A stretch of DNA of 64,000 bases from Alkaliphilus flagellatus (GCF_018919215.1 NZ_JAHLQK010000001.1:28430-92429); one strand, 5' to 3'. Shown: positions 26,928-35,519, counted from the stretch's first letter. Notes: generated from the sequence alone by a model not told the origin. Numbers and translations are program-made.

Positions 26928-28184
26928 ATGGAGCAAAAACAAAAGGCAATAATAGCAGGTATTAATGTTAATAATCAGAAAAACTTTATAGATTCAATGA
27001 AAGAATTGTCTAATCTAGCAGATGCATGTGGCATCGATATAGTTGGCGAAGTTACTCAGAACTTGAATCGAGTTAATAAATTACATTATTTAGGTAAGGG
27101 GAAGATTCAAGAGGTATTAACATTACTGGAAGATAAAAATATAGACCTGGTAATTTTTAATGATGAATTAACACCTTCACAAATTCGTAATCTAGAGGAA
27201 GTTTTAGAATGCAGAGTAATAGACCGAACTGTTTTAATTTTAGATATTTTTGCTAAGAGGGCTAGAACGAAAGAGGCACAGCTTCAGGTAGAAATAGCAA
27301 AATTACAATATAGGCTGCCCCGGTTAATTGGTATTAGGGAATCCTTGGGTCGCCAAGGAGGAGGTAGTGGTCTTAAAAATAGAGGTGCTGGGGAAACAAA
27401 ACTAGAGCTTGATCGCAGAAAGCTTGAAGATAGAATAAGCGGATTGCATAAAGAACTTGAAACACTAGTGGATCAACGTCAAAATCAGCGAAAAAAACGT
27501 AAAAAAGTAGAAATACCTGTTATTGCCTTAGTAGGATATACAAATGCAGGTAAGTCAACCATTATGAATGTTATGATAGATTTATATAATTCTTCAAAGG
27601 ATAAACAAGTATTTGAAAAAGATATGTTGTTTGCCACATTAGAAACATCTGTTAGAAATATTAAATTACATGATAACAAATCATTCTTGCTAACTGATAC
27701 GGTAGGATTTATAAATAAATTACCTCACCAACTTGTAAAAGCATTTCGCTCAACTTTAGAAGAGGTTGCAGAAGCTGATATATTAATTCATGTAGTTGAT
27801 TATTCTAACTCTAATTATAAACAACAAATTGAAGTAACAAATGAGACGTTAAAAGAGTTAGGTGTGGAAAATATTCCAGTTATATACGTCTATAACAAAA
27901 TAGATTTAGTAGATGATGAAATATTAAGAGAAAAGGATTGTGTATATATTTCTGCTAAAAATAAAATAGGAATAAATGAGTTAGTAAATGCAATTTGTGA
28001 AAAAGCTTTCACAGAGTATATACACTGTGAGATGTTAATTCCTTATAACAAAGGGAATACACTATCATATCTTAGAGATAATGCCAGTATCATTTCAACC
28101 CAATATAAGGATAATGGAATATTAATATCTCTGGAATGCAAGGAAGCTGATTATGAAAGATATAAAGAATATTTAACTAGGTAA
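26928..28184 (+). CDS. hflX: GTPase HflX, probably the antibiotic-resistance form (HflXr-like)
   Basis: This GTPase of 418 residues binds the large subunit and splits stalled ribosomes. The N-terminal domain contains KLHYLGKGKIQEV and VIFNDELTPSQIRNLE, followed by the glycine-rich ESLGRQGGGSGLKNRGAGE loop and a coiled linker. The GTPase domain has the P-loop GYTNAGKST, DTVGF (G3) and NKID (G4). TGGAGG lies 7 bases before the ATG. Resistance-type HflX proteins in Listeria raise tolerance to lincosamides and macrolides and are controlled by leader attenuation. The leader here and the following macrolide kinase gene point to that role, although sequence alone cannot separate it from housekeeping HflX. 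Confidence 0.9.
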   Translation: MEQKQKAIIAGINVNNQKNFIDSMKELSNLADACGIDIVGEVTQNLNRVNKLHYLGKGKIQEVLTLLEDKNIDLVIFNDELTPSQIRNLEEVLECRVIDRTVLILDIFAKRARTKEAQLQVEIAKLQYRLPRLIGIRESLGRQGGGSGLKNRGAGETKLELDRRKLEDRISGLHKELETLVDQRQNQRKKRKKVEIPVIALVGYTNAGKSTIMNVMIDLYNSSKDKQVFEKDMLFATLETSVRNIKLHDNKSFLLTDTVGFINKLPHQLVKAFRSTLEEVAEADILIHVVDYSNSNYKQQIEVTNETLKELGVENIPVIYVYNKIDLVDDEILREKDCVYISAKNKIGINELVNAICEKAFTEYIHCEMLIPYNKGNTLSYLRDNASIISTQYKDNGILISLECKEADYERYKEYLTR

Positions 28185-28236
28185 AAAACAAATGAAGTGT
28201 AAAAGATAAATAAAAATATGATAGGATGTGGTTTGA

Positions 28237-29130
28237 ATGAGTAGAACAAAAAAAGAAGTAATTGAAATAGCAGAACAACATGGTATACAGCTAAAAGAAG
28301 ATACTTTAGTATTCAATGAATCTGGTCTTGATTTTCAGGTTGTGTTTGCTGCTGATTGTGAAGGAAACCATTGGGTATTGCGTTTTCCTAGGCGTGAAGA
28401 TGTTATGCCAAGAACGAAAGTCGAGAAAACTGCATTGGATATTGTGAATCAATATGTTACTTTTGAAGCTCCAAATTGGTCAGTTTATACAGATAAGCTT
28501 ATTGCTTACAAGATGTTAAATGGTGTACCAGCAGGAACAATAGATCCTGAAGCAAAAGCTTATGTTTGGGAAATCGATGAAAAAAATGTACCAGAGTGTT
28601 TTTACCAGACACTCGGGAAAGTACTGGCAGAGCTTCATAGCATTCCACATGAAAAGGCAATTGAAGCAGGATTAGTTGTCCATACGCCGGAGGAGGCAAG
28701 AAGGTCAATGAAAGAGCGTATGGACGCGGTGAAGGCAAAGTTTGGAGTTGGGGAGTCTCTATGGAACCGCTGGCAGACATGGTTAAATGATGATGAAATG
28801 TGGCCGAAGAAAACAGGATTGATTCATGGGGATATGCATCCAGGGCATACTTTGATTGATAAGGATGGAAATGTAACTGGTTTAATAGATTGGACGGAAG
28901 CAAAGGTGACGGATGTATCGAATGATTTTACAGTTTATTACAAGATATTTGGTGAAGAAGGACTATGTTCTCTTATTAATGCATATAAGGAAGCTGATGG
29001 ATATTGTTGGCCGAAGATGAAGGAACATATTATTGAGTTAACTGCTGCTTATCCAGTTGCAATCGCTGAATTTGCTATTATATCAGGGCTTTCTGAATAT
29101 GAGCAGATGGCTAAAGAAGTGTTGAAATAA
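28237..29130 (+). CDS. mph: Macrolide 2'-phosphotransferase (Mph family)
   Basis: The 297-residue protein has the aminoglycoside/macrolide phosphotransferase fold. The N-lobe carries [13 protein letters not shown] (lysine-equivalent and nucleotide binding), the hinge follows, and the catalytic loop is [14 protein letters not shown], with the metal-binding aspartate in [12 protein letters not shown]. The motifs RFPRR and IDWTEAK and the length match Mph enzymes, which transfer a phosphate from GTP to the 2'-hydroxyl of the macrolide desosamine. It follows hflX by 52 bases and should share its leader. The base composition from about 28680 to 28900 is richer in G and C than its neighbours, which suggests lateral acquisition. 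The exact macrolide range is not predictable. Confidence 0.93.
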   Translation: MSRTKKEVIEIAEQHGIQLKEDTLVFNESGLDFQVVFAADCEGNHWVLRFPRREDVMPRTKVEKTALDIVNQYVTFEAPNWSVYTDKLIAYKMLNGVPAGTIDPEAKAYVWEIDEKNVPECFYQTLGKVLAELHSIPHEKAIEAGLVVHTPEEARRSMKERMDAVKAKFGVGESLWNRWQTWLNDDEMWPKKTGLIHGDMHPGHTLIDKDGNVTGLIDWTEAKVTDVSNDFTVYYKIFGEEGLCSLINAYKEADGYCWPKMKEHIIELTAAYPVAIAEFAIISGLSEYEQMAKEVLK

Positions 29131-29153
29131 GAGTAAATTAAGGAGAAATAATT

Positions 29154-29243
29154 ATGACTGTTGAAAGAATTATAGATAAAGTAGTTAAAGAACTAAAATT
29201 TCAATTGATTATCCAGTATGGTTTAATAGATGGTACTTACTAG
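29154..29243 (+). CDS. Short ORF or gene remnant between mph and methyltransferase
   Basis: The 29-codon frame (MTVERIIDKVVKELKF at the start) has an AAGGAG site 8 bases upstream and lies in the same orientation as its neighbours. I do not recognise it. The amphipathic opening helix and the abrupt end at TAG suggest the N-terminus of a longer gene that has lost its remainder. Confidence 0.3.
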   Translation: MTVERIIDKVVKELKFQLIIQYGLIDGTY

Positions 29244-29297
29244 GGAAAATAAGGGTCCTTAGTAGCAGGAGAAATGCTAGAGAAAGAAGGGCAGAAC

Positions 29298-30029
29298 ATG
29301 AAAGAAAATAAATATGATGACATTCAATTTTTCAATCAATATAAGCAAATGGCACGTTCTGTTGGAGGTTTGCAGGCGGCAGGTGAGTGGCATGAACTTC
29401 AAAAAATGTTGCCAAATTTTCAAAACAAACGAATTTTAGACTTAGGATGTGGCTTTGGCTGGCATTGCCGCTATGCAGTTGAGCAGGGAGCTAAGTCGGT
29501 TATTGGAATCGATCTTTCAGAAAAAATGTTGAAAGAGGCGCGTAAAAAAACGACTTCCCCACTGATTGAATACGTGCATATGCCCATTGAGGATATTGAT
29601 TATCCGAAAGATAGTTTTGATGTAATAATTAGTTCACTTGTATTTCACTATATTGAATCTTTTGAAGACATCTGTAAGAGAGTAAGCAGTTGCATTGTCA
29701 GCGGTGGGGATTTTATTTTTTCAGTCGAACATCCTATTTTCACTGCACAGGGAAATCAACAGTGGTATTATGATGCAAACGGAAAACCTTTGCACTGGCC
29801 AGTTGATTATTACTTTGAAGAGGGAGTTCGTAAAGCAGTATTTTTGAGTGAGGAAGTTATGAAATATCATAAAACACTAACAACCTATATAAATACACTT
29901 ATTCAATATGACTTTGAGATTGTTAAGCTACTAGAACCTAAGCCAGCTGATTACCTAATGAATGAACCTGGAATGAAAGATGAACTGCGCCGTCCGATGA
30001 TGCTGCTAATAGCAGCACGTAAAAAATGA
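29298..30029 (+). CDS. Class I SAM-dependent methyltransferase
   Basis: The 243-residue protein has motif I ILDLGCGFGWHCRYA (about residue 44), the acidic residue of motif II in GIDLSEKMLKEA, motif III IEDIDYPKDSFDVIISSLVFHY and a C-terminal sheet. Methyltransferases of this length and pattern (FNQYKQMARSVGG at the start) are common small-molecule modifying enzymes; the substrate is unknown. It lies at the end of the hflX-mph unit and, like mph, is richer in G and C than the surrounding genes. The ATG used here has GAAGG 7 bases before it. An upstream ATG 24 bases earlier has its site too close. A link to ribosome protection is possible but not shown. Confidence 0.88.
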   Translation: MKENKYDDIQFFNQYKQMARSVGGLQAAGEWHELQKMLPNFQNKRILDLGCGFGWHCRYAVEQGAKSVIGIDLSEKMLKEARKKTTSPLIEYVHMPIEDIDYPKDSFDVIISSLVFHYIESFEDICKRVSSCIVSGGDFIFSVEHPIFTAQGNQQWYYDANGKPLHWPVDYYFEEGVRKAVFLSEEVMKYHKTLTTYINTLIQYDFEIVKLLEPKPADYLMNEPGMKDELRRPMMLLIAARKK

Positions 30030-30045
30030 CAAGTTTGAAAAGATT

Positions 30046-30077
30046 AAAAAAATCCTACTGATTAGTAGGATTTTTTT
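30046..30077 (+). terminator. Terminator at the end of the hflX-mph-methyltransferase unit
   Basis: AAAAAAATCCTACT pairs with AGTAGGATTTTTTT over a 4-base loop. Confidence 0.93.
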
Positions 30078-30088
30078 ATATTAATACC

Positions 30089-30115
30089 TTGACAGAACAA
30101 TAAATTAAATATAAT
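30089..30115 (+). promoter_or_regulatory. Sigma-A promoter of the PadR-FtsW pair
   Basis: TTGACA and TATAAT are separated by 15 bases (17 if the TAATCT two bases on is taken as the -10 element). It is followed directly by an inverted repeat that should be the PadR operator. Confidence 0.7.
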
Positions 30116-30140
30116 CTATACATAGATATCCGATGTATAG
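30116..30140. promoter_or_regulatory. PadR operator (inverted repeat)
   Basis: CTATACAT and ATGTATAG form a perfect 8-bp inverted repeat with a 9-base centre (AGATATCCG). It starts at the -10 element and ends 3 bases before the AAGGAGG site of the PadR gene. PadR regulators bind such ATAC/GTAT palindromes, so it is the probable site of autorepression. Confidence 0.75.
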
Positions 30141-30157
30141 ATTAAGGAGGTATACTA

Positions 30158-30496
30158 GTGAAGATTGATAAGGATCTTATGAAAGGTAGTACAACAATGC
30201 TAATACTTAATTTACTTAGTACTAGCGATATGTATGGTTATCAGATGGTAAAGGAATTAGAGAAGCGCTCTGACAATACCTTTACATTAAAAGAGGGAAC
30301 TATGTATCCAATTTTACATTCCTTAGAGAGTGAAGGTATGGTCGAATCCTATTGGGATGATGGTACTTCTGCCCGCAAACGAAAATATTATCATATTACA
30401 AATAAAGGGCAAAAACTGCTAAATGAGAAGAAAAAGGAGTGGGAGGTTTACAGTAGTACTGTAAATAAGGTGATAGGTGGTGCTTGCTTTGAGTAA
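30158..30496 (+). CDS. PadR-family transcriptional repressor
   Basis: The 112-residue protein is a minimal PadR: a winged helix (MLILNLLSTSDMYGYQMVKE, then LKEGTMYPILHSLESEGMVES) and a short C-terminal helix for dimerisation. It starts with GTG behind a strong AAGGAGG. It overlaps the following gene by 8 bases, which couples translation. In Firmicutes, PadR genes of this size typically precede genes with an N-terminal HAAS/DUF1700 or permease-prefix domain and control them, often in response to envelope-acting drugs. The palindrome at 30116 is the expected binding site. The inducer is unknown. Confidence 0.92.
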   Translation: MKIDKDLMKGSTTMLILNLLSTSDMYGYQMVKELEKRSDNTFTLKEGTMYPILHSLESEGMVESYWDDGTSARKRKYYHITNKGQKLLNEKKKEWEVYSSTVNKVIGGACFE

Positions 30497-31856
30497 ATAT
30501 ATTTCTGACTTTTTAAATAAGGTATGTGGAGAAATAAAATATAAAGGGGTACATGGAAATATTTCTACAGAACTGCAAGGACACATCTATGAAATAATGG
30601 AAAATTACATTGAAAGTGGAATGGATGAAGATATGGCAATACAAAAAGCAGTGGATCAAATGGGGGACCCTATTGGAATAGGTAAGGAGTTAAATAAAAC
30701 TCATAGGCCTAAAACAGAATGGTCAATAATATTATTAATTGGCGCTATGGTTCTAATTGGTGGTATTACCTTATTTTCAGTTGCAAGTGACACAGCTTCA
30801 TCAATTAATTTTGATCAATTTTTTAAATCTTACTTAGTTTATACATTAATAGGAATTGGAGCATTTATATCTTGTTACTTTTTCGATTATACTAAGCTTG
30901 AAAAGTATTCAATTTATATCTTTATATCAATTATTGCCTTTTTATTTGCAAGTGCAATATTTGGACGTGAATTAAGCGGGACACAATTTATAGGAATTGT
31001 AAAAATTAGATTTGCATATTCTACTATAGCACTGCCATTTTTTCTTACATCATTTTCAGGACTTGCAAATAAGTGGTCTACTGGAAGTATAAAAGATATG
31101 TTAAAACTATTAACATTAGCGACCTTAGCTGTCATATGTACGCTTTATATATCCTTCACAACTGCTATATTTCTTAGTGCAGGATTTTTAATTATTATTA
31201 CAAAAGCAATTTTAAATAAAGGATTTAAAGGAAACAGAAAAAGATTTCTATTTTCAATTTATGGTGGAATAATTACATTAATAAGTATGTTATTATGGGT
31301 AAATAATGCAGTAGGATCAAATTATAAGGCTACCCGATTATTTATATTTTTAAATCCTGATTTAGATCCTTATGAAATAGGCTTTATTAGTATCCTTTTA
31401 AAATATATGATGCTTCCAAATGCTAAACTATTTGGAAAAAGTGACAATTTATATTTTAATCACCAAGGAGTTGATAGAATAGCATTACCTGAAGCAAATA
31501 CAGATTTAGTTTTTGCCTATATTGTTTCCGCATTTGGTTGGATAGTAGGAATTATAACTATAATAGTTATAGTATTAGCTGTTACTCGTATGTTTTTAGC
31601 AGTACGAAAAATTAATCATCAGTACGGTAGGTATTTAGCAAATGCAATAGTATCAGTATTTTCACTACAAGCACTGGCAAGTGTTTTAATTAATACAGGT
31701 AGGTTACCTATTTCAAGTTTTTCTCTCCCATTCATTTCTTATGGTGGAATTAATTTTGTTATAAATATGGCTTTAATGGGGTTATTACTGAGTGTGTATC
31801 GTAGGAAGGACCTAGTTACAATAGAGAAAGGATATTGTCAGAGGTTAGGCAGTTAA
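30489..31856 (+). CDS. FtsW/RodA/SpoVE-family membrane protein with N-terminal HAAS-like domain
   Basis: The protein has about 455 residues. The first 80 form a cytoplasmic helical domain (SKYISDFLNKVCGEIKYK, then MDEDMAIQKAVDQMGDPIGIGKELN) like the HAAS/permease-prefix domains paired with PadR. About ten membrane segments follow, and the end matches the SEDS family: INTGRLPISSFSLPFISYGG near residue 410, with the family's PxSGxPxPFxSYGG-like motif. SEDS proteins polymerise glycan, but I cannot see the partner PBP here. AGGTGG lies 8 bases before the TTG used here. Its function is unknown; a PadR-controlled, drug- or wall-stress-induced role is likely. Two decayed copies lie at 26164 and 33664. 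Confidence 0.85.
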   Translation: MSKYISDFLNKVCGEIKYKGVHGNISTELQGHIYEIMENYIESGMDEDMAIQKAVDQMGDPIGIGKELNKTHRPKTEWSIILLIGAMVLIGGITLFSVASDTASSINFDQFFKSYLVYTLIGIGAFISCYFFDYTKLEKYSIYIFISIIAFLFASAIFGRELSGTQFIGIVKIRFAYSTIALPFFLTSFSGLANKWSTGSIKDMLKLLTLATLAVICTLYISFTTAIFLSAGFLIIITKAILNKGFKGNRKRFLFSIYGGIITLISMLLWVNNAVGSNYKATRLFIFLNPDLDPYEIGFISILLKYMMLPNAKLFGKSDNLYFNHQGVDRIALPEANTDLVFAYIVSAFGWIVGIITIIVIVLAVTRMFLAVRKINHQYGRYLANAIVSVFSLQALASVLINTGRLPISSFSLPFISYGGINFVINMALMGLLLSVYRRKDLVTIEKGYCQRLGS

Positions 31857-31896
31857 ATATACTACTATTTACAAGATTAGTGAAATAGAATTAATA

Positions 31897-31933
31897 AATA
31901 ATGTCTAAGATTAAATTAATCTTAGACATTATT
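31897..31933. terminator. Bidirectional terminator between FtsW-like gene and MATE gene
   Basis: A perfect 18-bp inverted repeat, starting AATAATGTCTAAG and ending with its complement, has a 1-base centre and lies between two converging genes. The runs of A and T in its arms serve in both directions. Confidence 0.8.
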
Positions 31934-32065
31934 TAAGTTACTTGCAAAATATGACATAGCCTCTAAAATGAAATTAAATGGATTTAAGATATAGATTCAA
32001 ATTTTTTAAACTTATTCTGTTACTAATTTACTAAAGTCATAATAATTATCAGTTTCCCTTTTAGT

Positions 32066-33466
32066 TTATGCATTTTCATATGATTCACTAGTAAGGCCCT
32101 TTTCACGCCACTTACCTTTTTTATAGAAAAATGTAGTTATAATTGCTCCCATTGTCCAAGAAACCAGTAAAGAGACAAAGGTGGATTCAGGTCTTCCTGT
32201 GGGATAGGCCTCACTTCTTGTTAAATAGGCAATACTGTAGGCTACAGGTACACGAATAACAATAGTATTAATAAGTGAAATCCACATAGGTGTCATTGTA
32301 TCGCCTGCACCTCGCATAACTCCGAATAAACTCTGGGTTACAGCCATAGCAATATAACCTACTGCGAGGATTCTCATCATATGCATACTTAAATTAACTA
32401 GCTCTGAGGTATCGGTAAAAACCCTTACAAGATATTCACCAAAAATTAAAATCAAGATCGTTATTACCGTAGAAACTCCAACAGCAATCATAAGACCATG
32501 CCTAGTTCCCTTTTCTACTCTATCCATTTTTTTAGCTCCGATGTTTTGTCCAGTATATGTAGTCATTGCAGTTCCAAAAGAAAAATTTGGCATCATAGCA
32601 AATCCATCTACACGCATAACAATTACATTACAGGCTATAACCATTTCTCCAAAACTATTAGTTAGTGATTGCACAACAATCATTGCAAGAGAGAATATTG
32701 CCTGTGTAATACCTGATGGTAATCCAAGTTTTATTAATCTATAAGAATATTCCTTATTTAATTTTAGCATTTTACGATTTAAATCAAAGTTACTCTTCAT
32801 TCTTATTAATTTAAAAATACAAAGTATTGCTGATATACCCTGTGCTATTACAGTTGCCAGCGCAACACCTGGAACTCCCATGTTAAATCCTGCAACGAAC
32901 CAAATATCAAGTATTACATTTAAGACTGTAGAAATAAGCAAAAATACGAGGGCTGATATGGAATCCCCAAGACCACGTAGGACACCAGCCAAAATATTAT
33001 AATAAGCAAAACCTGAAATACCTATGAAATAAATAATAAGATAGTCGGTGCACCAATCAATAATACTATCTGGTGTATTAAGGAAAGAAAGCATAGGACG
33101 GGTGACAATAGGACCAATAACCATAATTATTATTGATGCAATAGCCGTAAGGGTTATACATGTACCAATGGTATGGGAAAGCCTTTCTCGATCCTTAGCC
33201 CCAAAATACTGTGATACCATAATACCAGCACCTACTGATATTCCTACAAAGAGCACAAGTAAAAGATTTAATATGGGGGATGCACTACCAACAGCAGCAA
33301 GTGCGTTGTCACCCACATATTTACCAACAATAATAGAATCAGCAGTGTTATAGAATTGTTGAGCAATATTACCAATTAACATGGGTATTGCAAACTCTGT
33401 TATCCGTTTCCAAGGCGTGCCCTCGGTTAAATCTTTGGGAGAAAATAATTTGTTAAATTTCGCCAT
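32066..33466 (-). CDS. MATE-family efflux transporter
   Basis: The 466-residue protein has twelve membrane segments in two similar halves. Typical DinF/NorM/MATE signatures are PMLIGNIAQQFYNTADSIIV in segment 1, the GAGIMVSQYFGAKDRERL loop, and the symmetrical GTAMTTYTGQNIGAKKMDRV in the second half. MATE proteins export cationic drugs or metabolites in exchange for sodium or protons. The start has a TAGGAGG site. It is oriented against the accessory genes around it and has no linked regulator. The substrate is unknown, and whether it belongs functionally with hflX and mph is not shown. Confidence 0.92.
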   Translation of the reverse strand: MAKFNKLFSPKDLTEGTPWKRITEFAIPMLIGNIAQQFYNTADSIIVGKYVGDNALAAVGSASPILNLLLVLFVGISVGAGIMVSQYFGAKDRERLSHTIGTCITLTAIASIIIMVIGPIVTRPMLSFLNTPDSIIDWCTDYLIIYFIGISGFAYYNILAGVLRGLGDSISALVFLLISTVLNVILDIWFVAGFNMGVPGVALATVIAQGISAILCIFKLIRMKSNFDLNRKMLKLNKEYSYRLIKLGLPSGITQAIFSLAMIVVQSLTNSFGEMVIACNVIVMRVDGFAMMPNFSFGTAMTTYTGQNIGAKKMDRVEKGTRHGLMIAVGVSTVITILILIFGEYLVRVFTDTSELVNLSMHMMRILAVGYIAMAVTQSLFGVMRGAGDTMTPMWISLINTIVIRVPVAYSIAYLTRSEAYPTGRPESTFVSLLVSWTMGAIITTFFYKKGKWREKGLTSESYENA

Positions 33467-33663
33467 ATCCCTACCTCCTAACTGAACTTAACAATCTGTA
33501 AAAATATATGATAAACTACCCCTAACATAAATAATGTTTAGGCTATACTAATTATCATATCTTGTAAATTTGAATACATCAAGATTAAGTTAACTCGTTG
33601 TGCTAGTTAATTTTATAGTTAAAAGTTACAAGTGAAAAACTCAGTATGTTATGTTAACCTAAT

Positions 33664-33829
33664 ATTTCTTATAGTGGAACTAATTTTGTTAGAAATATGG
33701 CTTTAATGGGGCTATTGCTGAGTGTGTATCGTAGGAAAGACTTGGTTATGATTAGATAAGGATATTCAGAAGGTACAAATATCTAAATAGACTATTTTTA
33801 ACAATATTATTAGAATAGAATTAATAAAT
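33664..33829 (+). pseudogene. Second decayed fragment of the FtsW-like gene (C-terminus and 3' flank)
   Basis: Thirty-one codons (ISYSGTNFVRNMALMGLL, then SVYRRKDLV) match the C-terminus of the intact protein at 30489 almost residue for residue. The DNA similarity continues past the stop codon to GAATTAATAAATA, also present after the intact gene near 31885-31899. No start codon or upstream part is present. The remnant lies in the 480-base gap between the MATE gene and the coiled-coil gene; the rest of that gap shows no coding sequence. Confidence 0.85.
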
Positions 33830-33946
33830 ATGGTATCATTAATATAAGCTAATCGGAAAAGCAGGATGCGCATATCACTTTTAGTAGATTTTACTTAAGC
33901 GTAAATATCAATTTAGATGATATAATAATTTCGAGGTGGAGATACC

Positions 33947-34291
33947 ATGGATAAAGAGATATTAGAGTTACTAAGAGCTATGCAATCGGACATGCAAGGG
34001 GTAAAAACAGAACTACAAGAAATGAAATCAGAGATTCAAGAAATGAAGCTGGATATACAAGAAATGAAAGTAACTCAACAGAATCATACTAAAATGCTAG
34101 GAAGCATAACTGACGAAGTAGTAAGATTAAGGGAAGATGTTACAGTTTTAAAAGAAGATGCTTTAGTTTTAAAAAGAGATACTGCGATTATAAAAGGAGA
34201 TACAAAAGAATTAAAAACTGATTTAAGTCTTGTTAAGGTTGCAACAATAAAACACTCTTACGAAATAGAGGATCTAAAGGCTATTCGATAA
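33947..34291 (+). CDS. Coiled-coil protein of unknown function
   Basis: The 114-residue protein is almost wholly predicted coiled coil. It has near-repeats of Q-E-M-K (TELQEMKSEIQEMKLDIQEM, residues 20-40) and later VTVLKEDALVLKRDTAIIKG. The heptad pattern is strong and charged, with no membrane segment or cysteine. Similar short coiled-coil proteins are common in Clostridia and Bacilli, without known function. GAGGTGG lies 7-8 bases upstream of the ATG. The 19-base stretch TTAGATGATATAATAATTT before it recurs after the pseudogene at 26164, so this gene may have moved or duplicated with the FtsW fragments. Confidence 0.8.
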   Translation: MDKEILELLRAMQSDMQGVKTELQEMKSEIQEMKLDIQEMKVTQQNHTKMLGSITDEVVRLREDVTVLKEDALVLKRDTAIIKGDTKELKTDLSLVKVATIKHSYEIEDLKAIR

Positions 34292-34378
34292 AAGAAAATA
34301 TGTATATAGTGAAGGAAGATATGAAGCATATAGCAAATATACCGGAAATGATATTATTGTTTTAACTAAAATAATAAA

Positions 34379-34416
34379 GAAAAAATAGCTTATACTTACA
34401 TATAAGCTATTTTTTC
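34379..34416 (+). terminator. Bidirectional terminator after coiled-coil gene
   Basis: AAAAAATAGCTTATA pairs with TATAAGCTATTTTTT over a 6-base loop, between converging genes. Confidence 0.93.
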
Positions 34417-34460
34417 TTTATAGTTTAGGCAGTTTCATAAATTTTAAATATCCAAGGGCT

Positions 34461-35330
34461 CTAATCCAATAGTTTATCTAGAAAATTTATACTTTTTTCT
34501 AATAATTCATTTGTACTAGAGCTTTTTTCTATTCTATCAAAGTCATGTATATCAGAAGATACAAGAAATAACTCTGAATTAGGAATTAACCTATTCAAGG
34601 ATTTAGATTCATCAACTGGTACATCAGAGTCGTAGAAGCCATGGGTCAGAAATAAAGGCGGGTATTTATTTGGATCATCAAGTCCCCTTAGGGAGTATTT
34701 TAATAATAAATATTTTATCGGTTCATCATAGATTAGTGATAACCAATTACCACTTTGTCGAGCATACACATAAAGAGAATAACGGGTATCTGCAGACTTA
34801 TCCTTTTCAGATAACATATTACTTACTGAATTATGGTCTAATTTAGGAAGTTTGTTGTAATAGGGATTAGGTTCAGTTGCCCAGAAATTTTCTAAAAGAC
34901 CATATCCATAATAGGATAAGATCCCAAAGGGATTTTCCACGTATTTCTCCTTTCCAGCTAATAAGCAAAGATAGGCACCAGCGGATCTACCCCATAGACA
35001 ATAGGGGATATCAGAATTAAAAATATCATGCCTATTGTCAAGATACCAGTTAATGCTGGATATAACGTCTGATAGTATATCGGGTATTTTAAACTCAGGT
35101 GCTAATCTATAATCGAAAGAAATAATTGCATAGTTATTCTCACAAAGTTTCTTAATATGAGTTTGTGGTAAATCATTTCTATTTCCAAATAATAAACCTC
35201 CACCATGGAAATATAAAATTACAGCCTTAGGCTTTTTTTGTTTTTGCCTATAAAGGGAGGCATATAAATTTTCCCTATATAGATAATTGTTTATTTCAAT
35301 ATCAATTTCATTAAAAATACAATTTATCAT
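34461..35330 (-). CDS. Alpha/beta-hydrolase esterase (hormone-sensitive lipase type)
   Basis: The 289-residue protein has the oxyanion motif LYFHGGGLLFGNR (about residue 40), the nucleophile elbow CLWGRSAGAYL (catalytic Ser about residue 117), and the acid and His near FYDSDVPVDES and SSDIHDFDR. HGGG plus GxSAG defines the HSL/BD-FAE carboxylesterase group that acts on short-chain esters. It has no signal peptide, so it is cytoplasmic. It is a single gene on the minus strand, divergent from the allantoate operon with a 190-base gap. Its substrate is not known and no functional link to allantoate use is evident. Confidence 0.88.
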   Translation of the reverse strand: MINCIFNEIDIEINNYLYRENLYASLYRQKQKKPKAVILYFHGGGLLFGNRNDLPQTHIKKLCENNYAIISFDYRLAPEFKIPDILSDVISSINWYLDNRHDIFNSDIPYCLWGRSAGAYLCLLAGKEKYVENPFGILSYYGYGLLENFWATEPNPYYNKLPKLDHNSVSNMLSEKDKSADTRYSLYVYARQSGNWLSLIYDEPIKYLLLKYSLRGLDDPNKYPPLFLTHGFYDSDVPVDESKSLNRLIPNSELFLVSSDIHDFDRIEKSSSTNELLEKSINFLDKLLD

Positions 35331-35519
35331 TAATCTACCACCCTATTATATATTTTGTATATTTCAAGTATATAAAAAAAATTTATTTTATCATTGTACA
35401 ATATTGACAAAAATCAGAATAATTATTATTCAATATAGACATAGCTAATGTTAGCTGAATTATATACTATGAAAACAAGCCTTATATAGAGTTTTATTTA
35501 AACTGAAAGGATGGAGAAT

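Noticed and set aside
28499..28903. Open frame of 134 codons on the minus strand, opposite mph
   Set aside because: It is a shadow of the phosphotransferase gene and its composition (many Ser, Leu, His) is not protein-like.
26386..30145. Transposon or insertion sequence carrying hflX, mph and methyltransferase
   Set aside because: No transposase, integrase, terminal inverted repeats or target duplications could be seen around the cluster; only the duplicated FtsW remnants are evident.
35404..35432. TTGACA followed after 17 bases by TATTCA upstream of allC
   Set aside because: The -10 match is weak (three of six). It may still be the operon promoter under activator control, but I cannot support it as a feature.
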